Assembly: GCF_001693515.2 (NCBI RefSeq)
Contig: NZ_CP042968.1
Location: forward strand, 7,068,001-7,132,000
DNA: 64,000 nt
Source: Bradyrhizobium paxllaeri
Lineage (GTDB): Bacteria; Pseudomonadota; Alphaproteobacteria; Rhizobiales; Xanthobacteraceae
Direction of reading: 5' to 3'
Shown here: in pieces, positions 7,623 to 16,302 of the stretch
Layout of the letters: each line of letters starts with the position of its first letter
Position numbering within the stretch: position 1 is the stretch's first letter
The notes under the pieces: generated by a model
Told to the model about the DNA's origin: nothing
Databases searched by the model: none
Seen by the model: the letters and a program-made list of their open reading frames with translations, nothing else
Translations under genes and position numbers: made by a program

Positions 7623-7696
7623 GTCATTCCGGGGCGGCGCGAAGCGACGAACCCGGAATCTCGAGATTCCGGGTTCGCTTCGCGCCCCGGAATGAC
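7623..7696. repeat. 74-bp palindromic intergenic repeat
   Basis: An almost complete inverted repeat: GTCATTCCGGGGCG ... CGAACCCGGAATCTCGAGATTCCGGGTTCG ... GCGCCCCGGAATGAC, with an extra few bases in the left arm. It sits seven bases beyond the SOD stop codon. It resembles the common palindromic repeats of Bradyrhizobium and Rhodopseudomonas genomes and could stabilise or end the transcript. Confidence 0.85.
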
Positions 7697-7702
7697 TGTG
7701 CC

Positions 7703-8305
7703 TTACGCTCCGGCCTTGCCGTACAGCTCGTCGACGTAGTCCCAGTTGATCAGATGATCGCAGAACGCCTTCAGATAGTCGGGACGGCGGTTGCGATAAT
7801 CGATGTAGTAGGAGTGCTCCCAGACGTCGCAGCCGAGAATCGGCGTGGCGCCATGGACCAGCGGGCTTTCGCCGTTCGCGGTCTTGGAGATTTCGAGCTT
7901 GCCGTTCTTGACCGACAGCCAGCACCAGCCGGAGCCGAACTGGCCGACGCCGGCGGCGGCGAAATCGGCCTTGAACTTGTCGAGACCGCCGAGGTCCTCG
8001 GTGATCTTCTTTTCCAGACGGCCGGGCAGCTTGCTGCCGCCGCCATTCGGCTTCATCCAGTTCCAGAAATGCAGGTGGTTATAGTGCTGACCGGCATTGT
8101 TGAACACGGCCGGATTCTTGCCGAACGAACCCTTGACGATCTCCTCCAGGGACTTGCCTTCGAATTCAGTCCCCTTGATCGCGTTGTTTCCGTTGGTCAC
8201 GTAAGCCTGGTGATGCTTGTCGTGGTGGTATTCCAGCGTTTCCTTGGACATGTGGGGCGCAAGGGCGTCGTGGGAATAGGGAAGATTGGGCAGCGTGAAG
8301 GTCAT
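7703..8305 (-). CDS. sodB: Superoxide dismutase, Fe type
   Basis: A 200-residue Fe/Mn superoxide dismutase, full length. Metal ligands are His27 (EYHHDKHHQ), His77 (GQHYNHLHFW), Asp160 and His164 (DVWEHSYYIDY). Gln73 in the first domain and the Asn-Gly (not Asn-Gln) pair in KTANGESP are features of the iron type, though cambialistic enzymes occur. It has no signal peptide, so it acts in the cytoplasm. It is monocistronic and followed by a palindromic repeat. Confidence 0.95.
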   Translation of the reverse strand: MTFTLPNLPYSHDALAPHMSKETLEYHHDKHHQAYVTNGNNAIKGTEFEGKSLEEIVKGSFGKNPAVFNNAGQHYNHLHFWNWMKPNGGGSKLPGRLEKKITEDLGGLDKFKADFAAAGVGQFGSGWCWLSVKNGKLEISKTANGESPLVHGATPILGCDVWEHSYYIDYRNRRPDYLKAFCDHLINWDYVDELYGKAGA

Positions 8306-8484
8306 GGGGTGATGTCCGAACTGATGGGAGAACGTGGTCTAACGGGAACCCTTATAGAAGGTTCCATTGCGCATAAACACCGCAATTTGGCAAGAACGGG
8401 ACGGCCTTCCCGGTAACACCGCTCCGCGTCCAGCGTATGACGGGTATGGCAGCCGCAAGCATTGGCGCGACAATGGTGATGAAA

Positions 8485-9024
8485 ATGAGCATCGAGATCG
8501 ACGTCCTGAACGGGGATTCCTCTTGGAAGCGGGCCGAACCCCTGATGCAGGCGGTCTGGCCGCGCGACATCGTAGAAAAATTGTCCTGGGGCCACGTCAA
8601 ATGGGCCCATGCCGACCTGCGCGTGCTGATCGACGCGCCGGAGGACGCAGCCCAGCCCGGGCTCGCCTGCCATGTCGGCGTCTATTTCCGCACCGCCACC
8701 TGGGACGGACGCAAGGTTCAGATCGGCGGCATCGGCGGCGTTTCGACCCGGCCGGACTGCCGCGGGCGCGGCTATGCCTCGCTGGCGCTGAACGCCGCGA
8801 TCAGGACCCTGCGCGACCACGAGGCGGTGCGATTCGCGCTCCTGTTCTGCGAGCCGCACAATGAAGCGTTCTATGAAGCGCGCGGCTGGCATACGTTCAA
8901 GGGCGAGGTCTATGCCGAGCAGCCGGAGGGAAGAATTCGCTTCGAAGCGATGGCGCCATACGTGTTCGATTTCACGCGCAAGCCGCGCGATGGAATAATC
9001 GACCTATGCGGCCTGCCGTGGTGA
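8485..9024 (+). CDS. GNAT-family N-acetyltransferase
   Basis: A 179-residue acetyltransferase. The acetyl-CoA-binding motif A is visible as IGGIGGVSTRPDCRGRGYAS, followed by motif B (ALLFCEPHNEAFYEARGW). The layout, with a C-terminal strand ending DLCGLPW, resembles the AAC(2')/NodA-like branch of the superfamily, but the similarity is distant and the substrate cannot be assigned. Start ATG 8485 has GGTGAT upstream; ATGs at 8473 and 8437 are also in frame. Confidence 0.8.
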   Translation: MSIEIDVLNGDSSWKRAEPLMQAVWPRDIVEKLSWGHVKWAHADLRVLIDAPEDAAQPGLACHVGVYFRTATWDGRKVQIGGIGGVSTRPDCRGRGYASLALNAAIRTLRDHEAVRFALLFCEPHNEAFYEARGWHTFKGEVYAEQPEGRIRFEAMAPYVFDFTRKPRDGIIDLCGLPW

Positions 9025-9109
9025 CCCCTGCAGCGGCGCGGGTTGGCTTGCGACACATCGGCAGGATAGTATGTCATCCGTAATCTATTGAATTTGGATG
9101 ACGTGACGC

Positions 9110-10492
9110 ATGACCATTGACGCCCCGCTCGACATGCGCCCCGCCGCCGTTCCGGCCGCGCCGGCCAATGCGCTCCTCACCTCGCCGATCCTGCCGACGC
9201 TGTTGAAGCTCGCGCTTCCCAATGCGATCGCGATGGCCGGCACGACGCTGGTCGCGGTCGCCGAGACTTCCTATATCGGCCGGCTCGGCACCGAGCCGCT
9301 GGCCGGCATCGCGCTGGTGTTTCCCTTCGCGATGCTGACGCAGATGATGTCGGCGGGCGCGATGGGCGGCGGCGTTACCTCCGCCATCAGCCGCGCGCTC
9401 GGCGCCGGCGATCGCGACCGCGCGGCGACGCTGGCGCTGCACGCGGCGATGATCGGCGCCTGCGCCGGACTGTTTTTCACGGTGACGATGCTGGTCTTCG
9501 GCCGTGCATTTTACACGATGCTCGGCGGGCGCGGCGGCGTGCTCGAACAGGCCATGCACTATTCGCACGTGCTGTTCTCCGGCGCGATCGCGATCTGGCT
9601 GGTCAACACGCTGGCCTCCGTGGTGCGCGGCACCGGCGACATGCGCGTTCCGTCGATCACGCTGATCGGCATCGCCGTCGTGCAGGTCGCGGTCGGCGGC
9701 GCCCTGGGCCTCGGGCTGTTCGGCCTGCCGCAATTCGGCATGCGCGGCGTCGCCGCCGGCCAGCTCGCAGCCTTCACGCTCGGCGCGGCCTTTCTGGCGT
9801 GGTATCTCCTCAGCGGCCGCAGCCGGCTGACGTTGCGTGTCAGGGCCTTCGCCTTCCAGCGCGACATGTTCATCGACATTCTCAAGGTCGGCGCGATCGC
9901 ATGCCTGTCGCCGCTGCAGAGCGTGCTGACCATCCTGATCTTCACCAAGATTCTCGCCGGCTTCGGCACCGAGACGCTGGCCGGCTATGGCATGGGGTCG
10001 CGGCTGGAGTTCTTGCTGATCCCGATCACCTTTGCGTTCGGCGTCGCCTCGGTCCCGATGATCGGCATGGCTGTTGGCGCAGGGCTTGTTGCGCGCGCCC
10101 GACGGGTGGCATGGACGGCGGCCGCCGCAGCCGGCCTCACCGTGGGGTTTGTCGGACTGATCGTCGCGATCAAGCCGATGCTGTGGGTGTCGCTGTTCAC
10201 CAGCGATCCCGGCGTGACCGCGGCCGCCAGTTCCTATTTCGGCTGGGCCGGCCCGGGATTCGGCTTTTTCGGCCTCGGCGTGTGCCTCTATTTCTCCTCG
10301 CAAGGCGCGGCAAAAGTCGGCGGGCCGGTACTGGCCGGGACGCTGCGTCTGGTGCTGGTCGCGGTCGGCGGCTGGTGGCTGGCCTCCTCGGGCGCGCCCG
10401 CCTGGACGCTGTTTGCGCTGGTCGGCGGCGCAATGGTGCTGTTCGGCCTCACGACCGCGCTCTCGGTTCGTCTCACGCGCTGGGGAAAGTGA
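9110..10492 (+). CDS. MATE-family multidrug/toxin efflux transporter
   Basis: A 460-residue integral membrane protein with about twelve hydrophobic helices in two related halves. The first half has KLALPNAIAMAGTTLVAVAE and SYIGRLGTEPLAGIAL, the typical MATE start. Members export cationic drugs, dyes or phenolics using Na+ or H+ gradients; the substrate cannot be read from the sequence. It stands alone, 86 bases before the DUF2147 gene. Confidence 0.9.
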   Translation: MTIDAPLDMRPAAVPAAPANALLTSPILPTLLKLALPNAIAMAGTTLVAVAETSYIGRLGTEPLAGIALVFPFAMLTQMMSAGAMGGGVTSAISRALGAGDRDRAATLALHAAMIGACAGLFFTVTMLVFGRAFYTMLGGRGGVLEQAMHYSHVLFSGAIAIWLVNTLASVVRGTGDMRVPSITLIGIAVVQVAVGGALGLGLFGLPQFGMRGVAAGQLAAFTLGAAFLAWYLLSGRSRLTLRVRAFAFQRDMFIDILKVGAIACLSPLQSVLTILIFTKILAGFGTETLAGYGMGSRLEFLLIPITFAFGVASVPMIGMAVGAGLVARARRVAWTAAAAAGLTVGFVGLIVAIKPMLWVSLFTSDPGVTAAASSYFGWAGPGFGFFGLGVCLYFSSQGAAKVGGPVLAGTLRLVLVAVGGWWLASSGAPAWTLFALVGGAMVLFGLTTALSVRLTRWGK

Positions 10493-10578
10493 GCGCTCCA
10501 CGGAAAGTTGCGCTCAATCCGACGTTGCACAAATCTGATTTGTTGCTATGCAGGCCTGCTTTTTCGAAGGAATCATTC

Positions 10579-11022
10579 ATGGCTTGCAAGGCACCTTTCA
10601 TCATCGCGATCTCGGCGGCGTTGCTGACCGCACCATCGGCCTTCGCGCAAGGCGCCGGTGATCCCACGGGCGTCTGGCAGACCCAGGCCGGCGACGCGCG
10701 GGTGAAGGTCAGCAAATGCGGTGGCGGCCTCTGCGGTACGATCGTCGGGCTGAAAGAGCCGGTCGATCCGGCCACCGGCAAGCCGCAGGTCGATGACAAG
10801 AATCCCAATCCGGCGCTGAAAACGCGGCCGATGATCGGCCTGCCGCTGTTCAGCGGCATGCAGCCTGCCGCGGCCAACAAATGGTCGGGCCAGATCTACA
10901 ACGCCGACGACGGCGGCACCTATGCGAGCAGCGTTTCGGTTGCGGGTCCGGATACGCTGCGCGTCGAAGGCTGCGTCGGCGCGATCTGCGGCGGCGAGAA
11001 CTGGACCCGGGTGGGACGATAG
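10579..11022 (+). CDS. DUF2147-family secreted protein
   Basis: A 147-residue protein with a signal peptide (about residues 1-23, ending SAFAQ). The DUF2147 pattern begins with DPTGVWQTQAGDARVKVSKC, then GGLCGTIVGLKEP, and later WSGQIYNADDGGTYASSV and RVEGCVGAICGGENWTRV. Conserved cysteines occur in both halves. The family is periplasmic or surface-associated and lipocalin-like; its role is unknown. Confidence 0.88.
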   Translation: MACKAPFIIAISAALLTAPSAFAQGAGDPTGVWQTQAGDARVKVSKCGGGLCGTIVGLKEPVDPATGKPQVDDKNPNPALKTRPMIGLPLFSGMQPAAANKWSGQIYNADDGGTYASSVSVAGPDTLRVEGCVGAICGGENWTRVGR

Positions 11023-11028
11023 CGATTT

Positions 11029-11121
11029 CGTAGGGTGGGCAAAGCGAAGCGTGCCCACCATTCATAGCAACGGCTTGGACAGATGGTGGGCACGGCACGT
11101 CGCGCCTTTGCCCACCCTACG
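11029..11121. repeat. 93-bp imperfect inverted repeat
   Basis: The ends are CGTAGGGTGGGCAAAG and CTTTGCCCACCCTACG, with inner arms GCGTGCCCACCAT / GATGGTGGGCACGGC. This GTGGGCAAAG-type element is, as I recall, a frequent dispersed repeat in Bradyrhizobium. It lies between two convergent genes (stops at 11022 and 11134), so the hairpin could act as a two-way terminator. Confidence 0.85.
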
Positions 11122-11133
11122 GATTTCTTCGCA

Positions 11134-12288
11134 TCACGCCGCCATCGCCTTCAGCGCGGACGCTGCCGTGGCGTAGCCGCCGCGGGCGCCGTCGATGAAG
11201 TGGACGTGATCGCTGCGCATCACCGAGGGCGTGAAGCAGGTCATCATCGCGGCGTCCTGCCGGTGCAGGCCGTAGCGCACGATCCGCTCGGATGCCGCGT
11301 TGGCCAGAAGTGCGGCGAGTTCGCGTTCCAGCTCCACCGTGCAGTCGAGGATCATCCGCAGGCCGTCGTCATATTTGCGGAAGTCGGAATTCTCCACCAC
11401 CTGCTGCACGTAATTCTTCGGCACGAAATTGCCGACCTTGATGCCGAACCGCATCACGACATACGCCCATAGGGTCACCGCCAGCACCACCGTGCGCCGC
11501 TTCAACAGCGGACCGCCACGCGCGGCGCGCGCTTCATATTCCACGCCGGCCGGCGGCCAGCGCAACGGCGGACCGCCCGCCGGCACCGGCCGCCCGGCAT
11601 CCGGCGACCGTTCGACCAAGCGGATGATATCCTCGATCACCTTGCGGAAGCAAAGCGGATCGGCGCTCTTGGTGGGCACCACCAGCACGGAAAGAATGAG
11701 CCCACGCGTCGATGGAATTTCCTCGAACCGGCACGACAATCCGCTGAGATCAGGCTGCGTGCCCGGCTCTGCCGCCGGCACGGCAAATTCGCCCCGCTTC
11801 ATCGCGGCATCGGCCCACCCCAAACCCCCGCCGGAAAACATCGCATAGGACAGATTGGCCGACGGGCCGAAGCGGGCGACCTTGATATCGAAACCCTGCG
11901 CGCGGATGTCCTTTACCGGCACCAGCGCCACCCGCATCACCAGATCGAGATCCTGTTTGACCCATGCCGCGGTCGCCGCCAGCGCCTCGCGGGCGCGCGC
12001 GAGGTCGCTGGGCGCCACCGCAAAGCTCGCGCCGTCGCCGCCGAACACGAACGGAAACTCGCGCCCGTCGAGTGCATTGGTGACGGCGGCAATGACCGCG
12101 GCGCCGGCCATGTTGACCGCCTTGTAGCGCTGGTTGGCGATCGCCTTGGTCGATTCCACGATGTCGGCGACGCCGACGGTCCAGTCGTCCGGCAACGGCG
12201 CATACATCGCCGGGTCCATCAGGCTGCCGAAGCCGCGAAAGACCGGGATCGCGCCGTAGAAAACATCGGTGCCGTCAGACGTTGTCAT
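11134..12288 (-). CDS. DUF3095-family (adenylate-cyclase-like) protein
   Basis: A 384-residue protein. The N-terminal half carries cyclase-like signatures: VGVADIVESTKAI with an aspartate in the first metal position (about residue 42), and FVFGGDGASFAV about 40 residues later, matching the GGD of class III cyclase-fold proteins. The C-terminal half (VLAVTLWAYVVMRFGIKVGNF onward) is the conserved DUF3095 tail. Members are often annotated as adenylate cyclase, but activity has not been shown to my knowledge. Confidence 0.82.
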   Translation of the reverse strand: MTTSDGTDVFYGAIPVFRGFGSLMDPAMYAPLPDDWTVGVADIVESTKAIANQRYKAVNMAGAAVIAAVTNALDGREFPFVFGGDGASFAVAPSDLARAREALAATAAWVKQDLDLVMRVALVPVKDIRAQGFDIKVARFGPSANLSYAMFSGGGLGWADAAMKRGEFAVPAAEPGTQPDLSGLSCRFEEIPSTRGLILSVLVVPTKSADPLCFRKVIEDIIRLVERSPDAGRPVPAGGPPLRWPPAGVEYEARAARGGPLLKRRTVVLAVTLWAYVVMRFGIKVGNFVPKNYVQQVVENSDFRKYDDGLRMILDCTVELERELAALLANAASERIVRYGLHRQDAAMMTCFTPSVMRSDHVHFIDGARGGYATAASALKAMAA

Positions 12289-12362
12289 GGCGATCCGGGT
12301 TGGAGGTCCAACTTTCTAGCAGATACGGCCGATCCTGGAATCGGTTGGCGCGGCAGATCGTC

Positions 12363-14231
12363 CTACCCCTTGGCGATTCCCCGCAGCACCAGTTGATTGA
12401 GCCGGTTGGCAAAGGCGGCCGGGTCTTCCGGCAGTTCGCCATCGAGGATTTGCGCCTGCTCCAGCAGCAGGAACGACAGGTCTTTCGCGGCATCCTTGTC
12501 GTCGGCAATCGCCGCGACCAGGGGATGGCGCAGATTGATCTCGAGAATCGGCTTGGTCGTGGGCGCCTTGTTCTGCATCGCCAAGAGCCGCTCGAGCATG
12601 CGGTCGTGCGCGCCGCCGCCGGCGACCAGGCATGACGCGCTCGCGGTCAGCCGCTGCGAGGCGCGCACGTCGGAGACGCGCTCGCCGAGCGCATCCTTGA
12701 TCAGCGCGATCGTCGTGGCCTCGTCCGCGCCTGAAACCTCCTTCTTGTCCTCGGCCTTGTCATCCAGCAGCGGGATCAGGGCGAAATCGATGTCGCCCTG
12801 ACTCAGGGATTTCAGCGGCTTGCCGCCGAAATCGAGCGGCGCGGAGGTCCAGAACGCATCGACCGGATCGGTCAGCAGCAGCACCTCGATGCCGCGGGCG
12901 GTGGCGGACTCCAGTTTCGGATTCGCCTTCAACCGTTCGACGCTGTCGCCGGTGAGGTAATAGATGTCGGTCTGGTTCGGCTTGAGATCCTCGACATATT
13001 GCTTCAGCGAACGGTTCTCGCCCTTCGTCGTGGTGAAGCGCGACAGGCCCAGCAACTTCTCGCGGCGCTCAAAGTCCTCCCAGATGCCTTCCTTGATCAC
13101 GGGGCCGAACGCGTCCCAGATTTTGGCGAACGCCTCGGGCTCCTTCTCGCCGAGATTTTCCAATTCCGAAATCACGCGGCCGGTGACGGCTTTGCGGATC
13201 TGCGCGAGCTGCGGATTGTTCTGCAACATCTCTCTGGAGATGTTGAGCGGCAGGTCCTCGCTGTCGATCACGCCGCGGACGAAGCGCAGATAAGCCGGCA
13301 GGATATCGGCGTCGTCGGCGATGAAGACGCGGCGGACATAGAGCTTGATCTTGCCCTTGCGCGCCTGGTCGAACAGGTCGAACGGCTTTGTCGACGGCGC
13401 GAACAGCATCACCGCATAGGACTGCCGGCCTTCGGCGCGATAATGCAGTGTCATCGCGGGCTCGTCGAAGGCACCTGCGACCTGCTGGTAGGCCTGCTTG
13501 TAATCTTCCGGCGAAAGCTCCGACTTCGGCCGCTGCCACAGCGCGCTGGCCGAATTGATCTGGCGCGGCTCGCCCTCCTCCGGCACCAGCAGAATCGGAA
13601 ACTGGATGTTGTCGGACCAGGCGCGGACGATGCGCTCGATCTCGAAACCCTCGAGATATTTTGACGCGTCCTGTTTCAGGTGCAGGACAATCTCGGTGCC
13701 GCGCGTGACGCGCGTTGCATCCTCGTCGCTGGCTTGCGCGATTTCAAATCCGCTGCCGCCACTGGACGACCAGACGAAGACCTGATCGGAACCGGCGCGG
13801 CGGCTGGTCACAACGATGCGCTCGGCGACCATGAACGCGGCATAGAAGCCGACGCCGAACTGGCCGATCAGATTGGTGCCGTCCTTGGCTTCCGTCAGGC
13901 GGGAGAGAAAGGATTTTGTGCCGGAGCGTGCGATGGTGCCGAGATTGTCGATCAGCTCCTGCCGATCCATGCCGATGCCGCTGTCGATGACGGAAAGTGT
14001 ATGTGCGTTCTTGTCCGGCCTGATGCGGATTTCGGGCGGCGCGCCGTCGGCGATCAGTTCGGGCGCCGATATCGCCTCATAACGTAGCTTGTCACAGGCG
14101 TCCGACGCATTCGAAATCAGCTCGCGCAGGAAGATGTCGGTCTCCGAATAGACCGAGTGCACCATCAGGTTCAGAAGTTCGGCAACCTCGGCCTGGAACG
14201 GCTGGGATTCGGGGGCGGTGGTGGTCGTCAT
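12363..14231 (-). CDS. htpG: Molecular chaperone HtpG (Hsp90)
   Basis: A 622-residue Hsp90. The ATP-binding N domain has [17 protein letters not shown] (catalytic Glu and Asn), [13 protein letters not shown] and [17 protein letters not shown]. The middle domain has the [19 protein letters not shown] hallmark, followed by the dimerisation domain. It folds client proteins in the cytoplasm. A sigma-32-like promoter can be placed about 30-65 bases upstream. Confidence 0.97.
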   Translation of the reverse strand: MTTTTAPESQPFQAEVAELLNLMVHSVYSETDIFLRELISNASDACDKLRYEAISAPELIADGAPPEIRIRPDKNAHTLSVIDSGIGMDRQELIDNLGTIARSGTKSFLSRLTEAKDGTNLIGQFGVGFYAAFMVAERIVVTSRRAGSDQVFVWSSSGGSGFEIAQASDEDATRVTRGTEIVLHLKQDASKYLEGFEIERIVRAWSDNIQFPILLVPEEGEPRQINSASALWQRPKSELSPEDYKQAYQQVAGAFDEPAMTLHYRAEGRQSYAVMLFAPSTKPFDLFDQARKGKIKLYVRRVFIADDADILPAYLRFVRGVIDSEDLPLNISREMLQNNPQLAQIRKAVTGRVISELENLGEKEPEAFAKIWDAFGPVIKEGIWEDFERREKLLGLSRFTTTKGENRSLKQYVEDLKPNQTDIYYLTGDSVERLKANPKLESATARGIEVLLLTDPVDAFWTSAPLDFGGKPLKSLSQGDIDFALIPLLDDKAEDKKEVSGADEATTIALIKDALGERVSDVRASQRLTASASCLVAGGGAHDRMLERLLAMQNKAPTTKPILEINLRHPLVAAIADDKDAAKDLSFLLLEQAQILDGELPEDPAAFANRLNQLVLRGIAKG

Positions 14232-14269
14232 TCGGGGCTCGCTGGGAACAAGGCCAAAGGAAAGCCCTG

Positions 14270-14297
14270 ATATAGCGATACCATCTGCGGTGGCAAG
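14270..14297 (-). promoter_or_regulatory. Possible sigma-32 (RpoH) promoter of htpG
   Basis: On the minus strand, CTTG (14297-14294) is followed after 18 bases by CTATAT (14275-14270). This fits the alphaproteobacterial heat-shock promoter pattern (CTTG, 17-18 bases, CCTATAT-like). The start of transcription would be near 14263, about 30 bases before the ATG at 14231. Confidence 0.5.
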
Positions 14298-14334
14298 ATT
14301 TGCGACGACGCGCCGAAAAGCCTACCCTGCCCCC

Positions 14335-16302
14335 TCACCGCTCGACAAAAGCGCGCTCGAACTGATCCAGGATCGGCTTGAACAGGTAGCTCAGCATGGT
14401 CCTGCTGCCGGTCTGCATGAAGACTTCCGCCGGCATGCCCGAGACGAGCTGCAGCCCGGCGAGCCGGCGGCGCTCCTCTTCCGAGAGCATGATCCGGACC
14501 GTGAAATAGGACGTACCGGTCTGCTGGTCGCGGGTGGTGTCGGGCGAGACATACGACACCTGACCGATCAATTGCGGCGTCACCCGCTGGTTGAAGGCCG
14601 AGAAGCGGACAAAGGCCTGCTGACCCTTGCGCACCTGATCGATGTCGTTCGGCTGCAGCCGCGCCTCGATCTGCAGATCGTCGGAATCCGGGACCACTTC
14701 CATGATGGTATCACCGGCGCGAATGACGCCGCCGATGGTGTGGGCATTAAGCTGGTGGATCACGCCCGATGTCGGCGCGCGCATCTCGATGCGCTCGAGC
14801 ACGTCGCGCGCGGCGACGCTGCGCTCGCTGAGCTCGGCTTCCTTGCCCTGGGCCTCGCCGAGTTCCTTGACGACCTCGGTGCGGACATCCTGATCGAGCC
14901 TGACCATCTGAAGCTTCGCTTCGTCAACCTTGGCCCTGGTCTCGGCGATCGTGGAGATCAACTGGCCGCGCTCGCCTTCGATTCTGGCACTCTCCCGCTG
15001 CAGGGTCGTGAGCCGCGCTATCGGCACCAGCCGCTTGTCGAACAGCTCCTGCACGCCGCCGAGTTCTCCGGTGATCAGCTCCAGTTGCTTGGCCTTGGAC
15101 GCGACCTGCGCCTCGAGACCCACGACCTCCTCGCCAAGCTGCGAGACCTTGCTCTGCAGCAGCTCCTTCTGGCTCTCGCGTGCCGTCGTCCGCGCTCTGA
15201 ACAGCGAGGCTTCGGAGGCGAGCAGCGTCTTGACATTGCTGTCTTCCAGCCGGGACGACAACTCCGGCGGTATCGCCGGTCGAGGCTGGCCGTCGCGCTC
15301 GGCAGTGAGCCGCGCGATCTTCGCCCGCATTTCATCGAGCTGCTTGCTTACCACCTGAAGGCTGGCCTGGGCCTGCGTCGAATCCAGCCGCAGCAACAGA
15401 TCGCCGGCGGTAACCCGCTTGCCGTTCTGGACCGGAATCTGCGCCACCACGCCGCCGGTCGGATGCTGGATGGCCTTGACGTTGGACTGCACCACCAGAT
15501 TGCCCGGCACCACCACGGCGCCCGACAGCGGCACCAGCGCCATCCAGCCGCCCGCCAGCCCGCCGACGACGAGCAGCGCCCGCAAGCCGGTGCGCAACTC
15601 GCGCTCGAAGGCGCGGCCCGCCCGCTGCATGATGCTCTCGCCGGACGCGCCCGGCGCTTCCACGGCCGCATCGCGATTGGCAAGGAATGCAACGCCGGCG
15701 GTCAGGCCGTTGCGGACGACGTTCGTCACCGAACGCTCGCGCGGCACCGGGCCTGCCGGGCTCGGCGGTGCCAATTGGGGTGCCTCGATGCGCGGCGGCT
15801 CGCGCCTGTCGTCGATCTGCAAAAGCTCCGGTCTCGACCTCGGCATGTTCAGCAGCGACGGGTCGTCGGGCGCGATGATCGGACCGCGCGCATGCCGATC
15901 ATTCCGCCACGAGTTGCCGGCCGGGCCGCGGGCGTTGCTCGCCGGAGGCGGCGTGAACTGCGGCCCGGCGCGGCCGCGGCGTGGTGGCGGCGGAGGCTCG
16001 ATGTCAGCGTCGTCGGACCGGGACCCGAACGGCCCGAGCCACGCATCGAGCACCCGACCCATCTTGCCTTTCTTCTTCCGCTTCGGCCGGGCGGTGCGCG
16101 GACGCCGCGCGCCCGGACGTTCGTCCTGCGGCGGACGGCGAAGTCGCTGGTCCTGCACGTTGTCCTGCTCGAACGCCTGCCGCAATCGCTGCAGCTCGAG
16201 GATCAGCGCCTGGCCCTGCGGCGCCGCCACGTCTTCATCCGTTCCACCGAAGCGGCGTTGCGCGGCTCTCTCATCACTATGCACGTGATCAAAACCCTTC
16301 AT
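14335..16302 (-). CDS. Type I secretion membrane fusion protein with long disordered N-terminal tail
   Basis: A 655-residue HlyD/PrtE-family protein. The only transmembrane helix is at about residue 240-260 (GLRALLVVGGLAGGWMALVPL). It is followed by a lipoyl-like strand set (GNLVVQSNVKAIQHPTGGVVA), a long coiled coil at about 310-480 and the closing beta domain (PTSGVIHQLNAHTIGGVI). Typical family members have about 430-480 residues with the helix within the first 50; here about 230 residues rich in Arg, Pro and Lys precede it and should lie in the cytoplasm. The start overlaps the ABC transporter stop (TGATG). It links the ABC exporter to an outer-membrane channel. Confidence 0.9.
   Translation of the reverse strand: MKGFDHVHSDERAAQRRFGGTDEDVAAPQGQALILELQRLRQAFEQDNVQDQRLRRPPQDERPGARRPRTARPKRKKKGKMGRVLDAWLGPFGSRSDDADIEPPPPPRRGRAGPQFTPPPASNARGPAGNSWRNDRHARGPIIAPDDPSLLNMPRSRPELLQIDDRREPPRIEAPQLAPPSPAGPVPRERSVTNVVRNGLTAGVAFLANRDAAVEAPGASGESIMQRAGRAFERELRTGLRALLVVGGLAGGWMALVPLSGAVVVPGNLVVQSNVKAIQHPTGGVVAQIPVQNGKRVTAGDLLLRLDSTQAQASLQVVSKQLDEMRAKIARLTAERDGQPRPAIPPELSSRLEDSNVKTLLASEASLFRARTTARESQKELLQSKVSQLGEEVVGLEAQVASKAKQLELITGELGGVQELFDKRLVPIARLTTLQRESARIEGERGQLISTIAETRAKVDEAKLQMVRLDQDVRTEVVKELGEAQGKEAELSERSVAARDVLERIEMRAPTSGVIHQLNAHTIGGVIRAGDTIMEVVPDSDDLQIEARLQPNDIDQVRKGQQAFVRFSAFNQRVTPQLIGQVSYVSPDTTRDQQTGTSYFTVRIMLSEEERRRLAGLQLVSGMPAEVFMQTGSRTMLSYLFKPILDQFERAFVER

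Noticed and set aside
8437..9024. GNAT protein as a NodA nodulation acyltransferase
   Set aside because: It shares only the general fold and the RGRGY-type CoA motif; no other nod genes or nod box are in the window.
9074..10501. Minus-strand open frame of 475 codons
   Set aside because: It is antisense to the MATE transporter; the translation is a repetitive Arg/Gln/His/Ala string.
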